Below, one piece after another: positions 1 to 8,909 of a stretch of DNA of 32,906 nucleotides. The stretch comes from an uncultured Prevotella sp. Its GTDB lineage: Bacteria; Bacteroidota; Bacteroidia; Bacteroidales; Bacteroidaceae. The first letter of the stretch is position 1. The number at the start of each line of letters is the position of its first letter. A program made the translations under genes and the position numbers. The notes beneath the pieces were generated by a model. That model searched no databases. It saw only the letters and a program-made list of their open reading frames with translations, and was not told the origin of the DNA. The DNA lies in the NCBI GenBank assembly GCA_900557255.1, contig USSA01000015.1, forward strand, positions 1 through 32,906, read 5' to 3'.

Positions 1-24
1 AAAGAACGAATGTATGTTAAACTT

Positions 25-1452
25 TTAAACGAAACCACTTTTTAAAGTGGACTCATATTTGATTTTCTCTTTACGAACTAATGCCAGAATAGTCAAAGAA
101 ACGACATAGACCAAAGAAAACAGTAACATACTTGCAAACAGATTATAAGCAAGAATCATAAAAACAGAGGTCAGTATTTCCATGCAAATTACAAACCTAT
201 CCAATTTAACGTTCAAATAACGATATAGATAAAACTGACACAAATAACTTCTCAACATGATACTAACCAACATACCCATAACAAGCATATTAATACAATT
301 CACCACATTCGAAGACAGATAATAAAAGAATACAGCAAACAGCACTGAAGCCAAATTGATTTTCAACAATACAATTTGCTTTCTGAACGTCTTGAAATAG
401 GTACCGAAAACCAATACCATCCGCGTCTCAAAAAGAGCTATAGGACATAAAATCATCAAATAGCTCAGGCTGTCCACATACTTTGGTATCCAAGTCTTTA
501 TTATCAATGACAGAGGAACGAAGCCGATAAAGCAAACCATCGCAAAGAGTCCTATAACAAAAGTTAGCATATCCAACATCTGCCTTTGTTTATCCTTTTC
601 CATCCTACAAAGGTACGGAAACAAAACTAACCCTATCTGTGAAATGAATGTCAAAACGAACATAGACAAAGATACTGCAAACGATATCTTGGCAAAAACA
701 GAAATACCCCAATTATGCTCTACAAAGAAACGACCAGAGCCTATGATGAAGGTACTCAACAAATTGGAAATTGTCAACGATATTCCCACTATCATATTTC
801 CACATGTAGCACGTAGATTATTTCTGACAAACAAATTGGATGTGACTGTGAAATCGAAGAATCTCCCAAAGCAAGTGGAAACAAATGCTAGGGCTATGAA
901 ACGGGCACAAAGATAAGAGAAAATAACATTGACAAATGAATCTTTGTTAAAGAGAACCAGAAACACAAACAAAAGCCCCAAGAAGGTCACCTTGTCTATT
1001 ACAACAGTCTTGGAATAATAACGCATTTTATCGGTTGCCATCAAGACAAACGACAACAACTTATATACATTCTCAATAATGATATAAACACCGAGGAAAT
1101 AAAAAACAATCTGATAAGCGCCTTTCAGAAACATGTACGAATATAGAGCAACCAATAAGGCTATGACCATTTGAAGAAACGACACCAACAGCAATTGGGG
1201 ATAATACTGTTTCCTGTTGATTTCGGAAAACTTCTTACCGCCCAAAGCCAAATATATACCATCGCTAAAGCCGAAATGAAGAAGCCCTACATAACTACTA
1301 CACAAGAAGAAATATTGCCAATAACCAAATTGTTCGATTCCTAAAATTTTTGGAAGCAATAAAGATGTAATTAGCCCACAACACAAGGATACAACTTGTG
1401 AAAACACGGCATAAGAAGAAGTCTTAAGGAAACTCTTTTTATTTGAATTCAT
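25..1452 (-). CDS. Wzx-type polysaccharide flippase (MATE/PST superfamily)
   Basis: This 475-residue protein is almost entirely hydrophobic, with about 12-14 predicted membrane segments. The first begins near residue 14 and is followed by a GLITSLLLPKILG stretch, as is usual for the N-terminal helices of polysaccharide transporters. The expected role is to flip the undecaprenyl-linked repeat unit from the cytoplasmic to the periplasmic face of the inner membrane. It is the last capsule gene visible, and its start codon overlaps the stop of the upstream glycosyltransferase by 4 bases, so the two are translationally coupled. The region is AT-rich compared with wzc, as is common for the serotype-specific part of capsule loci. 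The family call rests on hydropathy and context, and the substrate cannot be read from the sequence. Confidence 0.85.
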   Translation of the reverse strand: MNSNKKSFLKTSSYAVFSQVVSLCCGLITSLLLPKILGIEQFGYWQYFFLCSSYVGLLHFGFSDGIYLALGGKKFSEINRKQYYPQLLLVSFLQMVIALLVALYSYMFLKGAYQIVFYFLGVYIIIENVYKLLSFVLMATDKMRYYSKTVVIDKVTFLGLLFVFLVLFNKDSFVNVIFSYLCARFIALAFVSTCFGRFFDFTVTSNLFVRNNLRATCGNMIVGISLTISNLLSTFIIGSGRFFVEHNWGISVFAKISFAVSLSMFVLTFISQIGLVLFPYLCRMEKDKQRQMLDMLTFVIGLFAMVCFIGFVPLSLIIKTWIPKYVDSLSYLMILCPIALFETRMVLVFGTYFKTFRKQIVLLKINLASVLFAVFFYYLSSNVVNCINMLVMGMLVSIMLRSYLCQFYLYRYLNVKLDRFVICMEILTSVFMILAYNLFASMLLFSLVYVVSLTILALVRKEKIKYESTLKSGFV

Positions 1453-2333
1453 AAACTTAACATTCTATTCAACCAACTTGCCATTTTATACTTCTCAACG
1501 ATAGCGTCACTTAATTTTACATAAGGAGATTGAATAAAAGCCTTAAAACCAGATTCATCATCCTTACCTAGAATAAATATATTATGAGAATTGTAAAAAT
1601 CGTAATTGACAATATGTTGGTTGTTGGTGACTAATTTCTTCTCATAAAACATAGATTCAAAAGCTCTCAAAGAAATTCCTTCTTGTCCTTCCTGAAGAAT
1701 CTCAATAACAGAATTGCTTGCTTGAACATTTTTGCATACTACATTATAATCAATATGCCAAGAATATCTTCTGCTAAACAAAGCCTTACGGTTATTAACT
1801 AAAATAATTCTCGACTGTAATCGGTTCTTCCTATATAAACTTGCAACTTTATAAAGCATTTCTCTTCTCCCCTTATCTTGCCCTATGAAAAGCCCATCCC
1901 ATTTAGTTGTTAATACGTCTTCTGTTAATACGTTTTTGAAATAAAATGAACCTACATAAATGAATCCAGCGCAAGCAGCATCTTTTTTTGAAAAAGTCGC
2001 TTTAATCCACCTTTCACTTAATCTAGAATGAGCTTTAGACTCGCAGAGTGGATTCCAAGAATAAAATATTAATCTTGCAGTTGGACTACAAACTCTTTCT
2101 ATACGTCTCGCTACCTCGTCATAATTCTTTCTTGTGTCAAATAGAATGATAACATCCATTTGTTGGATCACATTTTCCAAATTAGGATTATCTTCCAAAT
2201 ATAATTTATGTGTAAACAAGCTAAGAAGTCTCTTCCATATAGGTGGAGACAAGAAACTCGAAACGCAACTCACCTGACTGATTTGTGTATATTTAGCAAA
2301 GCTAAAATCTACTAACAATACATGCTGTTTCAT
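1449..2333 (-). CDS. GT-B-type glycosyltransferase of the capsule locus
   Basis: This 294-residue soluble protein shows the C-terminal half-motif of GT-B/family 1-like transferases (CgeB-like). Around residues 213-245 it has EGQEGISLRAFESMF followed by KKLVTNN, the usual acceptor/nucleotide-binding loop of Bacteroidales capsule proteins often annotated only as lipopolysaccharide biosynthesis protein. The N-terminal half has alternating strands and helices (LLVDFSF, VIILFD, LIFYSW) consistent with a Rossmann-like fold. It probably adds one sugar to the growing lipid-linked repeat unit. It overlaps the EpsG-like gene upstream by 1 base and wzx downstream by 4, so it sits in a tight operon. Donor and acceptor sugars are unknown. 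It is the only clear glycosyltransferase in the window, so others probably lie to the left. Confidence 0.6.
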   Translation of the reverse strand: MKQHVLLVDFSFAKYTQISQVSCVSSFLSPPIWKRLLSLFTHKLYLEDNPNLENVIQQMDVIILFDTRKNYDEVARRIERVCSPTARLIFYSWNPLCESKAHSRLSERWIKATFSKKDAACAGFIYVGSFYFKNVLTEDVLTTKWDGLFIGQDKGRREMLYKVASLYRKNRLQSRIILVNNRKALFSRRYSWHIDYNVVCKNVQASNSVIEILQEGQEGISLRAFESMFYEKKLVTNNQHIVNYDFYNSHNIFILGKDDESGFKAFIQSPYVKLSDAIVEKYKMASWLNRMLSL

Positions 2334-3538
2334 TATTCGTGCTTTAATCGATTTAAACGCTCTTGATAATAAATATTCTTTCTATGGTTTAACTCATCAT
2401 AAGGAATATCATCAAAAATTGAGTAATATGGGTAATATATTTGATAAAAATAATAACCATGAGAAGTGGAACTTACCCAATCAGAAACATCTCTAGCCTG
2501 ATGTTTTACCACACCAAATATAAAATTAGCATATAAGGCAAAAATTAATATTTTCTTCGCTCCATAGTGGTTCCAGATAAAATCACCCAATAATATTAAA
2601 TAATATATCTGAAAGTAATTTACAAAACGAGTGGAAAAAATAGGTAGAAAAAGTCCTAAGATCTGTGTCAGCAAATAAAACTTCGCTCCTACAATAACTG
2701 TCGCAGACATACAGTTATTAGCAGTCTCATACTGTTTCACTAAATAAGCTACTAATAAAACTATTAAACAAGATCTAACACTACCAAAAATCGTTGCTCT
2801 TTTCATTTGAGAATATTCCTCAAAAGAATCTGAAAAAAATGGCAAGAAACTTCCTACAATATGTTTAAGCAAAAAACTACTAAAAATAAAACCAATAATC
2901 AACAGAATTAGAAGTTGTTTATAATTAATAGTTGATGCAGAATACCTATACAAAAAAGGAATTACCAATAACACTATACCAGACTTGTGAAAAGACAGAG
3001 CAAGTAAACTCCAAGAAAAATATTGTACCCATTTTTTTTCTTTATAATGATTCATTGCCAGTAAACCACAGCTCAGACTGAGTGACTCTCTTAAAATCTC
3101 GCAGTTGAAATAAAGCATTGTCGCAACTACATAGAAGAATATTACAGTAAAACGATACTGACAATACTTGCTAACTATGTAGAATATAACTCCATTAACT
3201 AATATTGCATGAAATATTTGGAATGAATAGAAATTAGAATTGATGGTTTTACAAAAACTGTTGGTTATATACCACATAGGAGCATACTTGGCGTGCAAAA
3301 AGTCAAATTTAGAAAGTCCTTCCAGAAAAGGAATCTTTTTCCACATATCCATATAACCGATTGTATCGCCACCAACATAATTTCTCAGTCCCAAGAACAA
3401 CACGACCACAATATAAAGAAAAAAGTAATATCCTTTATATGTATTCCCTCTCTCATAACTGTTCCCGTAATTCCACAATTTATAATCACAAGCATATACG
3501 GGAAATAGAAACAATAATATAAGAATTAAATAAATCAT
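2333..3538 (-). CDS. EpsG family membrane protein, probable Wzy-type polymerase
   Basis: This 401-residue protein has about ten hydrophobic segments. The EpsG-family signature lies near residues 50-60 (LGLRNYVGGDTIGYMDMW), corresponding to the FR-x-x-x-G-x-D-T-x-x-Y pattern of that family. EpsG-like proteins are thought to polymerise lipid-linked repeat units on the outer face of the inner membrane. The gene is very AT-rich and joins the downstream glycosyltransferase by a one-base stop/start overlap. It follows the broken acetyltransferase, with only 11 bases between the restored-frame stop of that gene and this start codon, so it is in the same transcript. The polymerase role is inferred from family and context. 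Confidence 0.75.
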   Translation of the reverse strand: MIYLILILLFLFPVYACDYKLWNYGNSYERGNTYKGYYFFLYIVVVLFLGLRNYVGGDTIGYMDMWKKIPFLEGLSKFDFLHAKYAPMWYITNSFCKTINSNFYSFQIFHAILVNGVIFYIVSKYCQYRFTVIFFYVVATMLYFNCEILRESLSLSCGLLAMNHYKEKKWVQYFSWSLLALSFHKSGIVLLVIPFLYRYSASTINYKQLLILLIIGFIFSSFLLKHIVGSFLPFFSDSFEEYSQMKRATIFGSVRSCLIVLLVAYLVKQYETANNCMSATVIVGAKFYLLTQILGLFLPIFSTRFVNYFQIYYLILLGDFIWNHYGAKKILIFALYANFIFGVVKHQARDVSDWVSSTSHGYYFYQIYYPYYSIFDDIPYDELNHRKNIYYQERLNRLKHE

Positions 3539-3549
3539 TTGCTACTTTA

Positions 3550-4109
3550 TCAAACGGTTTTCCTATCCTTAAATCCTTTGTGGGAAATAATTCGAGCAGG
3601 AACACCTGCCAATACGACATTCTCTTCATCAAAAGACTTAGTAACTACAGCATTAGCACCAACTATAGTATGGTTTCCAAGATGAACTCCTATTAAGATT
3701 TTTGCGCCAGCTCCAAGGTAACAATGTTGCCCCCCCAGACCTTATCGGAGACATTAACACCATTCTGAATGACACAATTATCTCCAAAACGAACGTTACC
3801 ATTCACTACTATAGCACCATAATGAGGAATATATAAACCTTTGCCAAAGGTGTTAGGAGGTATAGAGATTCCAGTTAAAACACTAAGATTCCTAAACTTG
3901 TAACGATACCATAAGAGTAATATTTTGGACAATTTTCCTTGTCTACAATTGGTAAGATATTCTATCTTCCTCATATACTTTAAGTAACGCCATGTCTTAT
4001 TAAAAAACAAAGACAAACCGGAAATATGGTTTGCCCTTCTATCCGCATCTAAATATATTTTTAAATCTTGTTTTGAAGCAATCATAAAAATCACATAATT
4101 AGTGTTCAA
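3550..4109 (-). pseudogene. Serine acetyltransferase-like (LbH) sugar O-acetyltransferase, frameshifted at a G7 run
   Basis: As read, the frame stops after 138 residues (3693-4109). The N-terminal helices (SKQDLKIYLDADRRA) and the first hexapeptide turns (GISIPPNTFGKGLYIPHYGAIVVNG, NCVIQNGVNVSDKVWGG, given in parts) match the CysE-like acetyltransferases of capsule loci. Just after VWGG a run of seven G on the coding strand (3730-3736) shifts the frame. In the other frame the family C-terminus continues as QHCYLGAGAKI, then GNHTIVGANAVVTKSF, then AGVPARII, to a stop at 3550-3552. A run of eight or five G would restore one frame of about 186 residues, the normal family size. It may be an assembly error, a true pseudogene or a phase-variable gene in the OFF state. 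The intact enzyme would acetylate a capsule sugar using acetyl-CoA. Confidence 0.8.
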
Positions 4110-4123
4110 TGAATATATTTTTT

Positions 4124-5191
4124 TTAACTAAATTTTCTCACATAATATCTCTTGTACCACTGTGCAAACGCCCTAAGTCCCTCTCTAAGCGACGTATCTG
4201 GCTTATACCCAAAGTCTTGCTCCAATGGTGTAGTATCAGCGTAGGTTACAGGCACATCACCAGGCTGCATTGGTACAAGTTCCTTATGCGCCTCGAAGTC
4301 ATAATCCTTAGGAAGCACACCAGCACGAATCAACTCTTTCTGTAAAATCGTAACGAAATCTAAAAGATTCTCTGGGTGACTGTTACCTATATTATATACC
4401 TTGTATGGAGGGATAGGCAGACCATCCTCACCATTCTGTTTCTCCGGCGCATGCTGCATCACTCTTACAATACCCTCTACAATATCATCTATATAAGTGA
4501 AATCACGCTTGCAGTTTCCATAATTGAAAATCTTGATGGTTTCACCATTCACCAGTTTATTCGTAAAACCGAAATATGCCATATCTGGACGACCAGCAGG
4601 ACCATAAACGGTGAAGAAACGCAAACCAGTGCTTGGGATATTATAAAGCTTGGAGTAAGCATGGGCCATCAGCTCGTTGCTCTTCTTGGTAGCTGCATAC
4701 AGACTTACAGGATTATCCACCTTATCATCAGTAGAATAAGGAACTTTTTTGTTACTACCATAAACAGATGAAGAAGAAGCATAAACCAAATGCTCTACCT
4801 CATGATGACGGCAAGCCTCCAGGATGTTATAGAATCCTATCAGATTGCTCTGGATATAAGCATCTGGATTGGTGATGCTATAGCGCACACCTGCCTGAGC
4901 TGCTAAGTTGACTACTAAAGAGATTTTATTTTCAGAGAAAATCTTCTCTACAGCTTCCTTGTTGGCAATGGAGTCATGAACGAATGTCCAATCCTTACCT
5001 AAAGCTTCTATCTCCTTCAATCGCTCATACTTGATGTTCACATCATAGTAATCGGTAATGCTATCGATACCGATTACCTTGATGTTCTTAGCATCATTAA
5101 AAAGGCGCTTTACAAGATTGCTGCCGATGAATCCTGCCGCACCTGTCACCAAGATGGTCTTACCATCTAGACTAATATTATAATCTACCAT
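4124..5191 (-). CDS. UDP-glucuronate 4-epimerase-like NAD-dependent epimerase
   Basis: This 355-residue extended SDR enzyme has the NAD-binding GAAGFIGSN motif at residues 17-25. The catalytic SxxYG...YxxxK set appears as SSSSVYGSNK near residue 139 and SLYAATKKSNE near 167, and FFTVYGPAGRPDMA is the substrate-loop signature of the LpsL/CapI group that interconverts UDP-glucuronate and UDP-galacturonate. This fits its position in the pathway after ugd, which makes UDP-glucuronate. Only 2 bases separate it from the ugd 3' fragment upstream. The original gene order was probably ugd then epimerase, now interrupted by the AAA/RloB pair. Family assignment is secure, but the exact epimer made is inferred. 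Confidence 0.87.
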   Translation of the reverse strand: MVDYNISLDGKTILVTGAAGFIGSNLVKRLFNDAKNIKVIGIDSITDYYDVNIKYERLKEIEALGKDWTFVHDSIANKEAVEKIFSENKISLVVNLAAQAGVRYSITNPDAYIQSNLIGFYNILEACRHHEVEHLVYASSSSVYGSNKKVPYSTDDKVDNPVSLYAATKKSNELMAHAYSKLYNIPSTGLRFFTVYGPAGRPDMAYFGFTNKLVNGETIKIFNYGNCKRDFTYIDDIVEGIVRVMQHAPEKQNGEDGLPIPPYKVYNIGNSHPENLLDFVTILQKELIRAGVLPKDYDFEAHKELVPMQPGDVPVTYADTTPLEQDFGYKPDTSLREGLRAFAQWYKRYYVRKFS

Positions 5192-5193
5192 AA

Positions 5194-5451
5194 CTAGTCT
5201 CTTCTAAATATATCTCGTGTATATACCTTATCTTTTACATCATCCAAACAAGCATCATAGCGGTTGGCAATGATGGCTTGGCTCTGAGCCTTGAATGCTG
5301 CCATATCGTTCACCACCTTACTACCGAAGAAGGTGCTGCCATCTTCCAATGTTGGCTCAAAGACGATTACCTCTGCACCCTTTGCCTTGATTCGCTTCAT
5401 AATACCCTGGATGGCAGACTGGCGGAAGTTATCACTGTTGCTCTTCATCAT
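5194..5451 (-). pseudogene. Detached 3' fragment of UDP-glucose 6-dehydrogenase (ugd')
   Basis: This 85-residue frame corresponds to the last 84 residues of the complete ugd at 7507-8886, starting at the [15 protein letters not shown] segment and ending at TRDIFRRD (TRDIFQRD in the full gene). The two DNA copies are equal in length from that Met codon to the stop (255 bp, no gaps). The first 80 or so bases from the junction have only two differences, while the rest is clearly more diverged. It holds only the C-terminal UDP-binding part of the enzyme and lacks the NAD domain and the catalytic cysteine, so it cannot be a dehydrogenase by itself. It may still be translated from tandem ATG codons. 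It reads as the remnant of a recombination or insertion at the ugd 3' end. Confidence 0.8.
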
Positions 5452-5469
5452 GGATTACTACATTTGTAT

Positions 5470-6081
5470 TTATTCTGAGAGTGCTGCCAGTCTTTTCATC
5501 AACCTACCAAGCTCCGAGAAAGTATAATCCCTACCTTCCTTTTGTACTTCATCCATAGAACGAGAGGCATTAGCAATAGCTTTTTCAAGGCTTCCCCCGT
5601 TGCGTTCAAAGTAGGAGTGTAAGCCTTTGGATTTGTTGAAGAAGGAGATGGTTTTCCTGTATTCCACACATTGGTTCAAATCCTTGAGCAATGGTTCTTG
5701 CGTATCGTATGGACGTGATGCGTATCGAAAATAGTAGAGAAAGAACAGTTCCGTACAGCGGTGGGTCTCAAAGAACTCAACCTTGCAGTATATGCCTTTC
5801 TTGGGTTTATTGATGGGCTTGGCATATTTTGCCTTTAATCTTTGATATTGGGAACGCTCTGGTTCTACATCTTTCGTGTCCATATCAATTATGCAGAATA
5901 TGTGGTTGTATCCCATCGCCACCCCCTCAGATATTTTCAAATCAAGTTCCTTGATACTTGTATGCTTGGGATAGTCTGGCTTGATAGTCAAGCGTTTGAA
6001 TACATCGCATAAGGATTTGAAATAGAAAAATTCCGTAGGTCCTTCACCCAAGATAAGTGCTGTTTGTCGTAACTTGCCCAT
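5470..6081 (-). CDS. RloB-family protein (TOPRIM-like), partner of the upstream AAA ATPase
   Basis: This 203-residue protein carries ILGEGPTEFFYFKSL at residues 9-23, the E-G-x-T-E motif that opens the TOPRIM-like RloB/AbiLii fold. An acidic IIDMDTKD segment near residue 63 is the second metal-binding element, and FFETHRCTELFFLYYF near residue 103 fits the conserved FExW/LL-type region of RloB proteins. It lies one base after the AAA ATPase stop, a standard two-gene arrangement. In known systems (the AbiL type, and PARIS or OLD-type systems by analogy) the ATPase senses infection and the TOPRIM partner acts as the nuclease effector. Both the defence role and the nuclease activity are inferences. 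Only 18 bases separate it from the ugd fragment downstream. Confidence 0.75.
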   Translation of the reverse strand: MGKLRQTALILGEGPTEFFYFKSLCDVFKRLTIKPDYPKHTSIKELDLKISEGVAMGYNHIFCIIDMDTKDVEPERSQYQRLKAKYAKPINKPKKGIYCKVEFFETHRCTELFFLYYFRYASRPYDTQEPLLKDLNQCVEYRKTISFFNKSKGLHSYFERNGGSLEKAIANASRSMDEVQKEGRDYTFSELGRLMKRLAALSE

Positions 6082-6082
6082 A

Positions 6083-7363
6083 TCAATCCTCCAGATTTAT
6101 AAAGATACTACCTAATTCGGGCTTTGCCCCCAAACGTCCGATGCGATAAGAATTATAAAGAGACAGATTCTTGTGCAACCCGAAAGAATCGCCACGAGAA
6201 TACTCGGAAGATGCGGTCTCTTTATTTTTCTCCACAAACCACACAACGCCTCTATTCTCATTGATAAGGTCTTGAGAAAGCAGGGTCGTTTCTTGACTGG
6301 TGATAATCAACTGCGATTTTTCGGAGTTAAAGATAAAGACATTGAGATAGTAGTATAACAGGTCATTATGTAAATCCTCACCTAATTCATCAAGATAATA
6401 CACATGAGAAGCTGTTATCATATCATATAATGCCTCTAAAATACGTATATATTTTTGAGTACCCTTTGACTGCAATCTGAGCGGAATGTCAAAATCTCCA
6501 TTTGTAGAGTGATTGACAAATGCCACGGAATCGGAGGTGGATTGAAGCAGAGCTACTTTCATATCTTCTGGAATATTTTCCATGAGGATACGTTGACGGA
6601 ACTCATTAGGCACCAACCGATCTTCTACGATAGGCTTATACTCCAAGATGTTCAAATCTGCCTTTTGAAGCATGATGTTGTAGAACTTACGCTTTTTAGA
6701 ATTTGCATAAGCATCCTTTAGGATTTCCACGATCCCCTTTTCGCCGTCACCGTCAACACCGTGATAGTTCTCCATAATCCAGCCATGAAGAATATTGAAT
6801 GGATCAATATCTTCTTTCAAGGCAGCTTTCCTACAAACAGACAAAACACTATGATTATTCAAGGTGTTCTCACGGATGCTCTCTTGCGTTTTTACCAGCA
6901 GCCTGAGACTTGGACCAAACTTGATCTCAGCCTGCACGTTATCTCCTACAAATGTGCGTTCATAAAACAACGACTTTGATTTGTTAGGATAATAATAAAG
7001 TGCTTCGCTCAATATGTACTTGTCATTGAATGCTACATCATAGTCGTATCGGACACCATTGGCATAAAACGAAACGTGCATTTCGGTTGGATCATCCTTG
7101 GTGAGCATGAAAGGAATGCTTCCATTTATTCTTTGAGTAGCATCTGATTTGGGTAGAACTAACAAACGAAATACTTCATTCAATGCAATCAGCATATTTG
7201 ATTTTCCGGAAGCATTTGAGCCATACAGAATTCCTAACTTGTACAAGAAAGTTCCTTCGGCTATCTCTGTAACAAGTTCCGAAGAAGACTCCTTTGCCAA
7301 GAAATTCAACTCCTGTTTATCTCGAATAGAAAGATAATTTTTTACCCAGAAATCTCTTATCAT
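6083..7363 (-). CDS. AAA family ATPase of an RloA/AbiLi-like two-gene system
   Basis: The start is taken at MIRDFWVKNYLSIRD (7363), not at the longer frame from 7414, because that beginning is the standard one for this ATPase group and a TATTTTTG promoter box lies just upstream at 7404-7411. The 426-residue protein has a Walker A (LYGSNASGKSN, about residue 48), an ABC-type Walker B with LDELGEDLH (about residue 340) and a following QLIITSQET sensor region, the pattern of AAA_15/AAA_21 or OLD-like ATPases. It is followed by the RloB gene after one base. It probably acts as a dimeric ATPase that controls the RloB effector, possibly in abortive infection. No capsule role is apparent, so it is a foreign module within the operon. 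Confidence 0.82.
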   Translation of the reverse strand: MIRDFWVKNYLSIRDKQELNFLAKESSSELVTEIAEGTFLYKLGILYGSNASGKSNMLIALNEVFRLLVLPKSDATQRINGSIPFMLTKDDPTEMHVSFYANGVRYDYDVAFNDKYILSEALYYYPNKSKSLFYERTFVGDNVQAEIKFGPSLRLLVKTQESIRENTLNNHSVLSVCRKAALKEDIDPFNILHGWIMENYHGVDGDGEKGIVEILKDAYANSKKRKFYNIMLQKADLNILEYKPIVEDRLVPNEFRQRILMENIPEDMKVALLQSTSDSVAFVNHSTNGDFDIPLRLQSKGTQKYIRILEALYDMITASHVYYLDELGEDLHNDLLYYYLNVFIFNSEKSQLIITSQETTLLSQDLINENRGVVWFVEKNKETASSEYSRGDSFGLHKNLSLYNSYRIGRLGAKPELGSIFINLED

Positions 7364-7403
7364 AATATCTATATATATTAATATAATTATTGTAATTTGA
7401 TTG

Positions 7404-7411
7404 CAAAAATA
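7404..7411 (-). promoter_or_regulatory. Probable promoter -7 box for the AAA/RloB pair
   Basis: On the minus strand the sequence TATTTTTG matches the Bacteroidetes -7 consensus TAnnTTTG. No clear -33 TTTG lies at ideal spacing. Transcription would start near 7397, about 35 bases before the ATG at 7363, which supports the shorter start for the ATPase and expression independent of the capsule operon. Confidence 0.5.
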
Positions 7412-7506
7412 CAATTTTTTTTATTTGCAAGAATCAACCTATATTTTTTTGTAAACATACTACATTTTAACCATAATTTAACACATATAGTTCTCTGCGG
7501 CACCTC

Positions 7507-8886
7507 CTAATCCCGTTGGAAGATATCTCGTGTATATACCTTCTCTTTCACATCATCGAGCGAGGGGTCATAGCGGTTGGCGATAATCGCCTGGCTCTGA
7601 GACTTGAAAGCATCCATATCATTCACCACCTTGCTACCAAAGAAGGTGGTACCGTCCTCCAATGTAGGCTCGTAGATAATCACCTCTGCACCCTTTGCCT
7701 TGATTCGCTTCATGATGCCCTGGATGGCAGACTGGCGGAAGTTATCACTGTTGCTCTTCATCGTCAAGCGATAAACTCCTATCACACACTTATGTTCCTT
7801 ACCTGCATCATAGCTATTGGCATCGGCATAGCTGTAATAACCAGCCTTTCTGAGCACGGCATCTGCAATGTAGTCTTTTCTTGTACGGTTACTCTCAACG
7901 ATTGCCTCTATCAGATTCTCTGGAACATCGGCATAGTTTGCCAGAAGCTGCTTGGTATCCTTTGGCAAGCAATAACCACCATAGCCGAAACTTGGATTAT
8001 TGTAATGGGTTCCGATACGTGGGTCAAGGCCTATGCCATCAATGATTGCCTTGGTATCCAAGCCCTTGATTTCGGCGTATGTATCCAATTCATTGAAATA
8101 GCTTACTCTTAATGCAAGATAGGTATTGGCGAAGAGCTTGACGGCTTCTGCTTCCTTCATGCCCATAAACAAACAAGGGATGCCCTTGTTTTCTAATGTT
8201 GAATGTTGAGTGTTAAGTGTTGAATTGCCTACGGACTGTGATGCAATAGCACCTTCAACAAGAAGTTGAGAGAAGGTCTTGGCTGCATCCTTCATCTTTT
8301 CTACATCGGTCACCTTTCTGATTGCCTCGTTTTCTTCTGCGAACTCAGGGCGTTCTATCAGCTTAGGATAACCTACTATAATGCGGCTTGGATAAAGATT
8401 ATCATAGAGTGCCTTGCTCTCTCGGAGAAACTCTGGGGAGAAAAGGAGATTGAATTGCTTCACTCCCTTCTGGGCATACTTCTGATATAGGCTTCGAGTG
8501 TAACCTACTGGGATGGTACTCTTGATTACCATCACTGCATCGGGATTTACCTCCAGGACCAAGTCGATAACTTCTTCTACATGAGTGGTATCGAAGAAGT
8601 TCTTCACTGGGTCGTAGTTTGTTGGTGCTGCTATTACTACGAAGTCTGCATCTTTGTAAGCTGACTTGCCGTCCAAGGTTGCTGTGAGATGCAGAGGTTT
8701 CTCTGCCAGATACTTCTCGATATACTCATCCTGTATCGGTGATATATGATGATTCAGTTTATCTACTTTCTCGGGAATTACATCTACTGCTGTTACCTCA
8801 TGGTGTTGGGATAAAAGCGTAGCAATACTGAGTCCTACGTAACCGGTTCCGGCTACGGCAATTTTTAATTGATTAAAATTACGCAT
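7507..8886 (-). CDS. ugd: UDP-glucose 6-dehydrogenase with an in-frame heptad-repeat insertion
   Basis: This enzyme oxidises UDP-glucose to UDP-glucuronate with two NAD+. The start is taken at [18 protein letters not shown] (8886), as the nine residues before it look like leader. The GTGYVGLS dinucleotide-binding motif lies near residue 13, the substrate region [11 protein letters not shown] near 125, and the catalytic cysteine in [16 protein letters not shown] near 300. Its 459 residues are longer than expected. Between the LLVEGAIA and PCLFMG segments it carries about 17-20 extra residues that include [10 protein letters not shown], encoded by a heptanucleotide repeat at 8197-8224 that is otherwise intergenic in this window. 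The last 84 residues are duplicated at 5194-5448. It supplies precursor for capsule uronic acids and feeds the epimerase at 4124-5191. Confidence 0.9.
   Translation of the reverse strand: MRNFNQLKIAVAGTGYVGLSIATLLSQHHEVTAVDVIPEKVDKLNHHISPIQDEYIEKYLAEKPLHLTATLDGKSAYKDADFVVIAAPTNYDPVKNFFDTTHVEEVIDLVLEVNPDAVMVIKSTIPVGYTRSLYQKYAQKGVKQFNLLFSPEFLRESKALYDNLYPSRIIVGYPKLIERPEFAEENEAIRKVTDVEKMKDAAKTFSQLLVEGAIASQSVGNSTLNTQHSTLENKGIPCLFMGMKEAEAVKLFANTYLALRVSYFNELDTYAEIKGLDTKAIIDGIGLDPRIGTHYNNPSFGYGGYCLPKDTKQLLANYADVPENLIEAIVESNRTRKDYIADAVLRKAGYYSYADANSYDAGKEHKCVIGVYRLTMKSNSDNFRQSAIQGIMKRIKAKGAEVIIYEPTLEDGTTFFGSKVVNDMDAFKSQSQAIIANRYDPSLDDVKEKVYTRDIFQRD
8197..8224. repeat. Heptad repeat inside ugd
   Basis: Four 7-base units on the plus strand: TGTTGAA, TGTTGAG, TGTTAAG, TGTTGAA. 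It is the same unit type as the intergenic copies at 14623-14650 and 18057-18095, but lies within the ugd reading frame, where the minus strand reads [10 protein letters not shown]. Confidence 0.9.
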
Positions 8887-8909
8887 TGTTTTAAGTTCTT
8901 GAATAATAA

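Noticed and set aside
8161..8230. CRISPR-like array at the heptad repeats
   Set aside because: The units are seven bases long and directly adjacent, without spacers, so they are simple tandem repeats.
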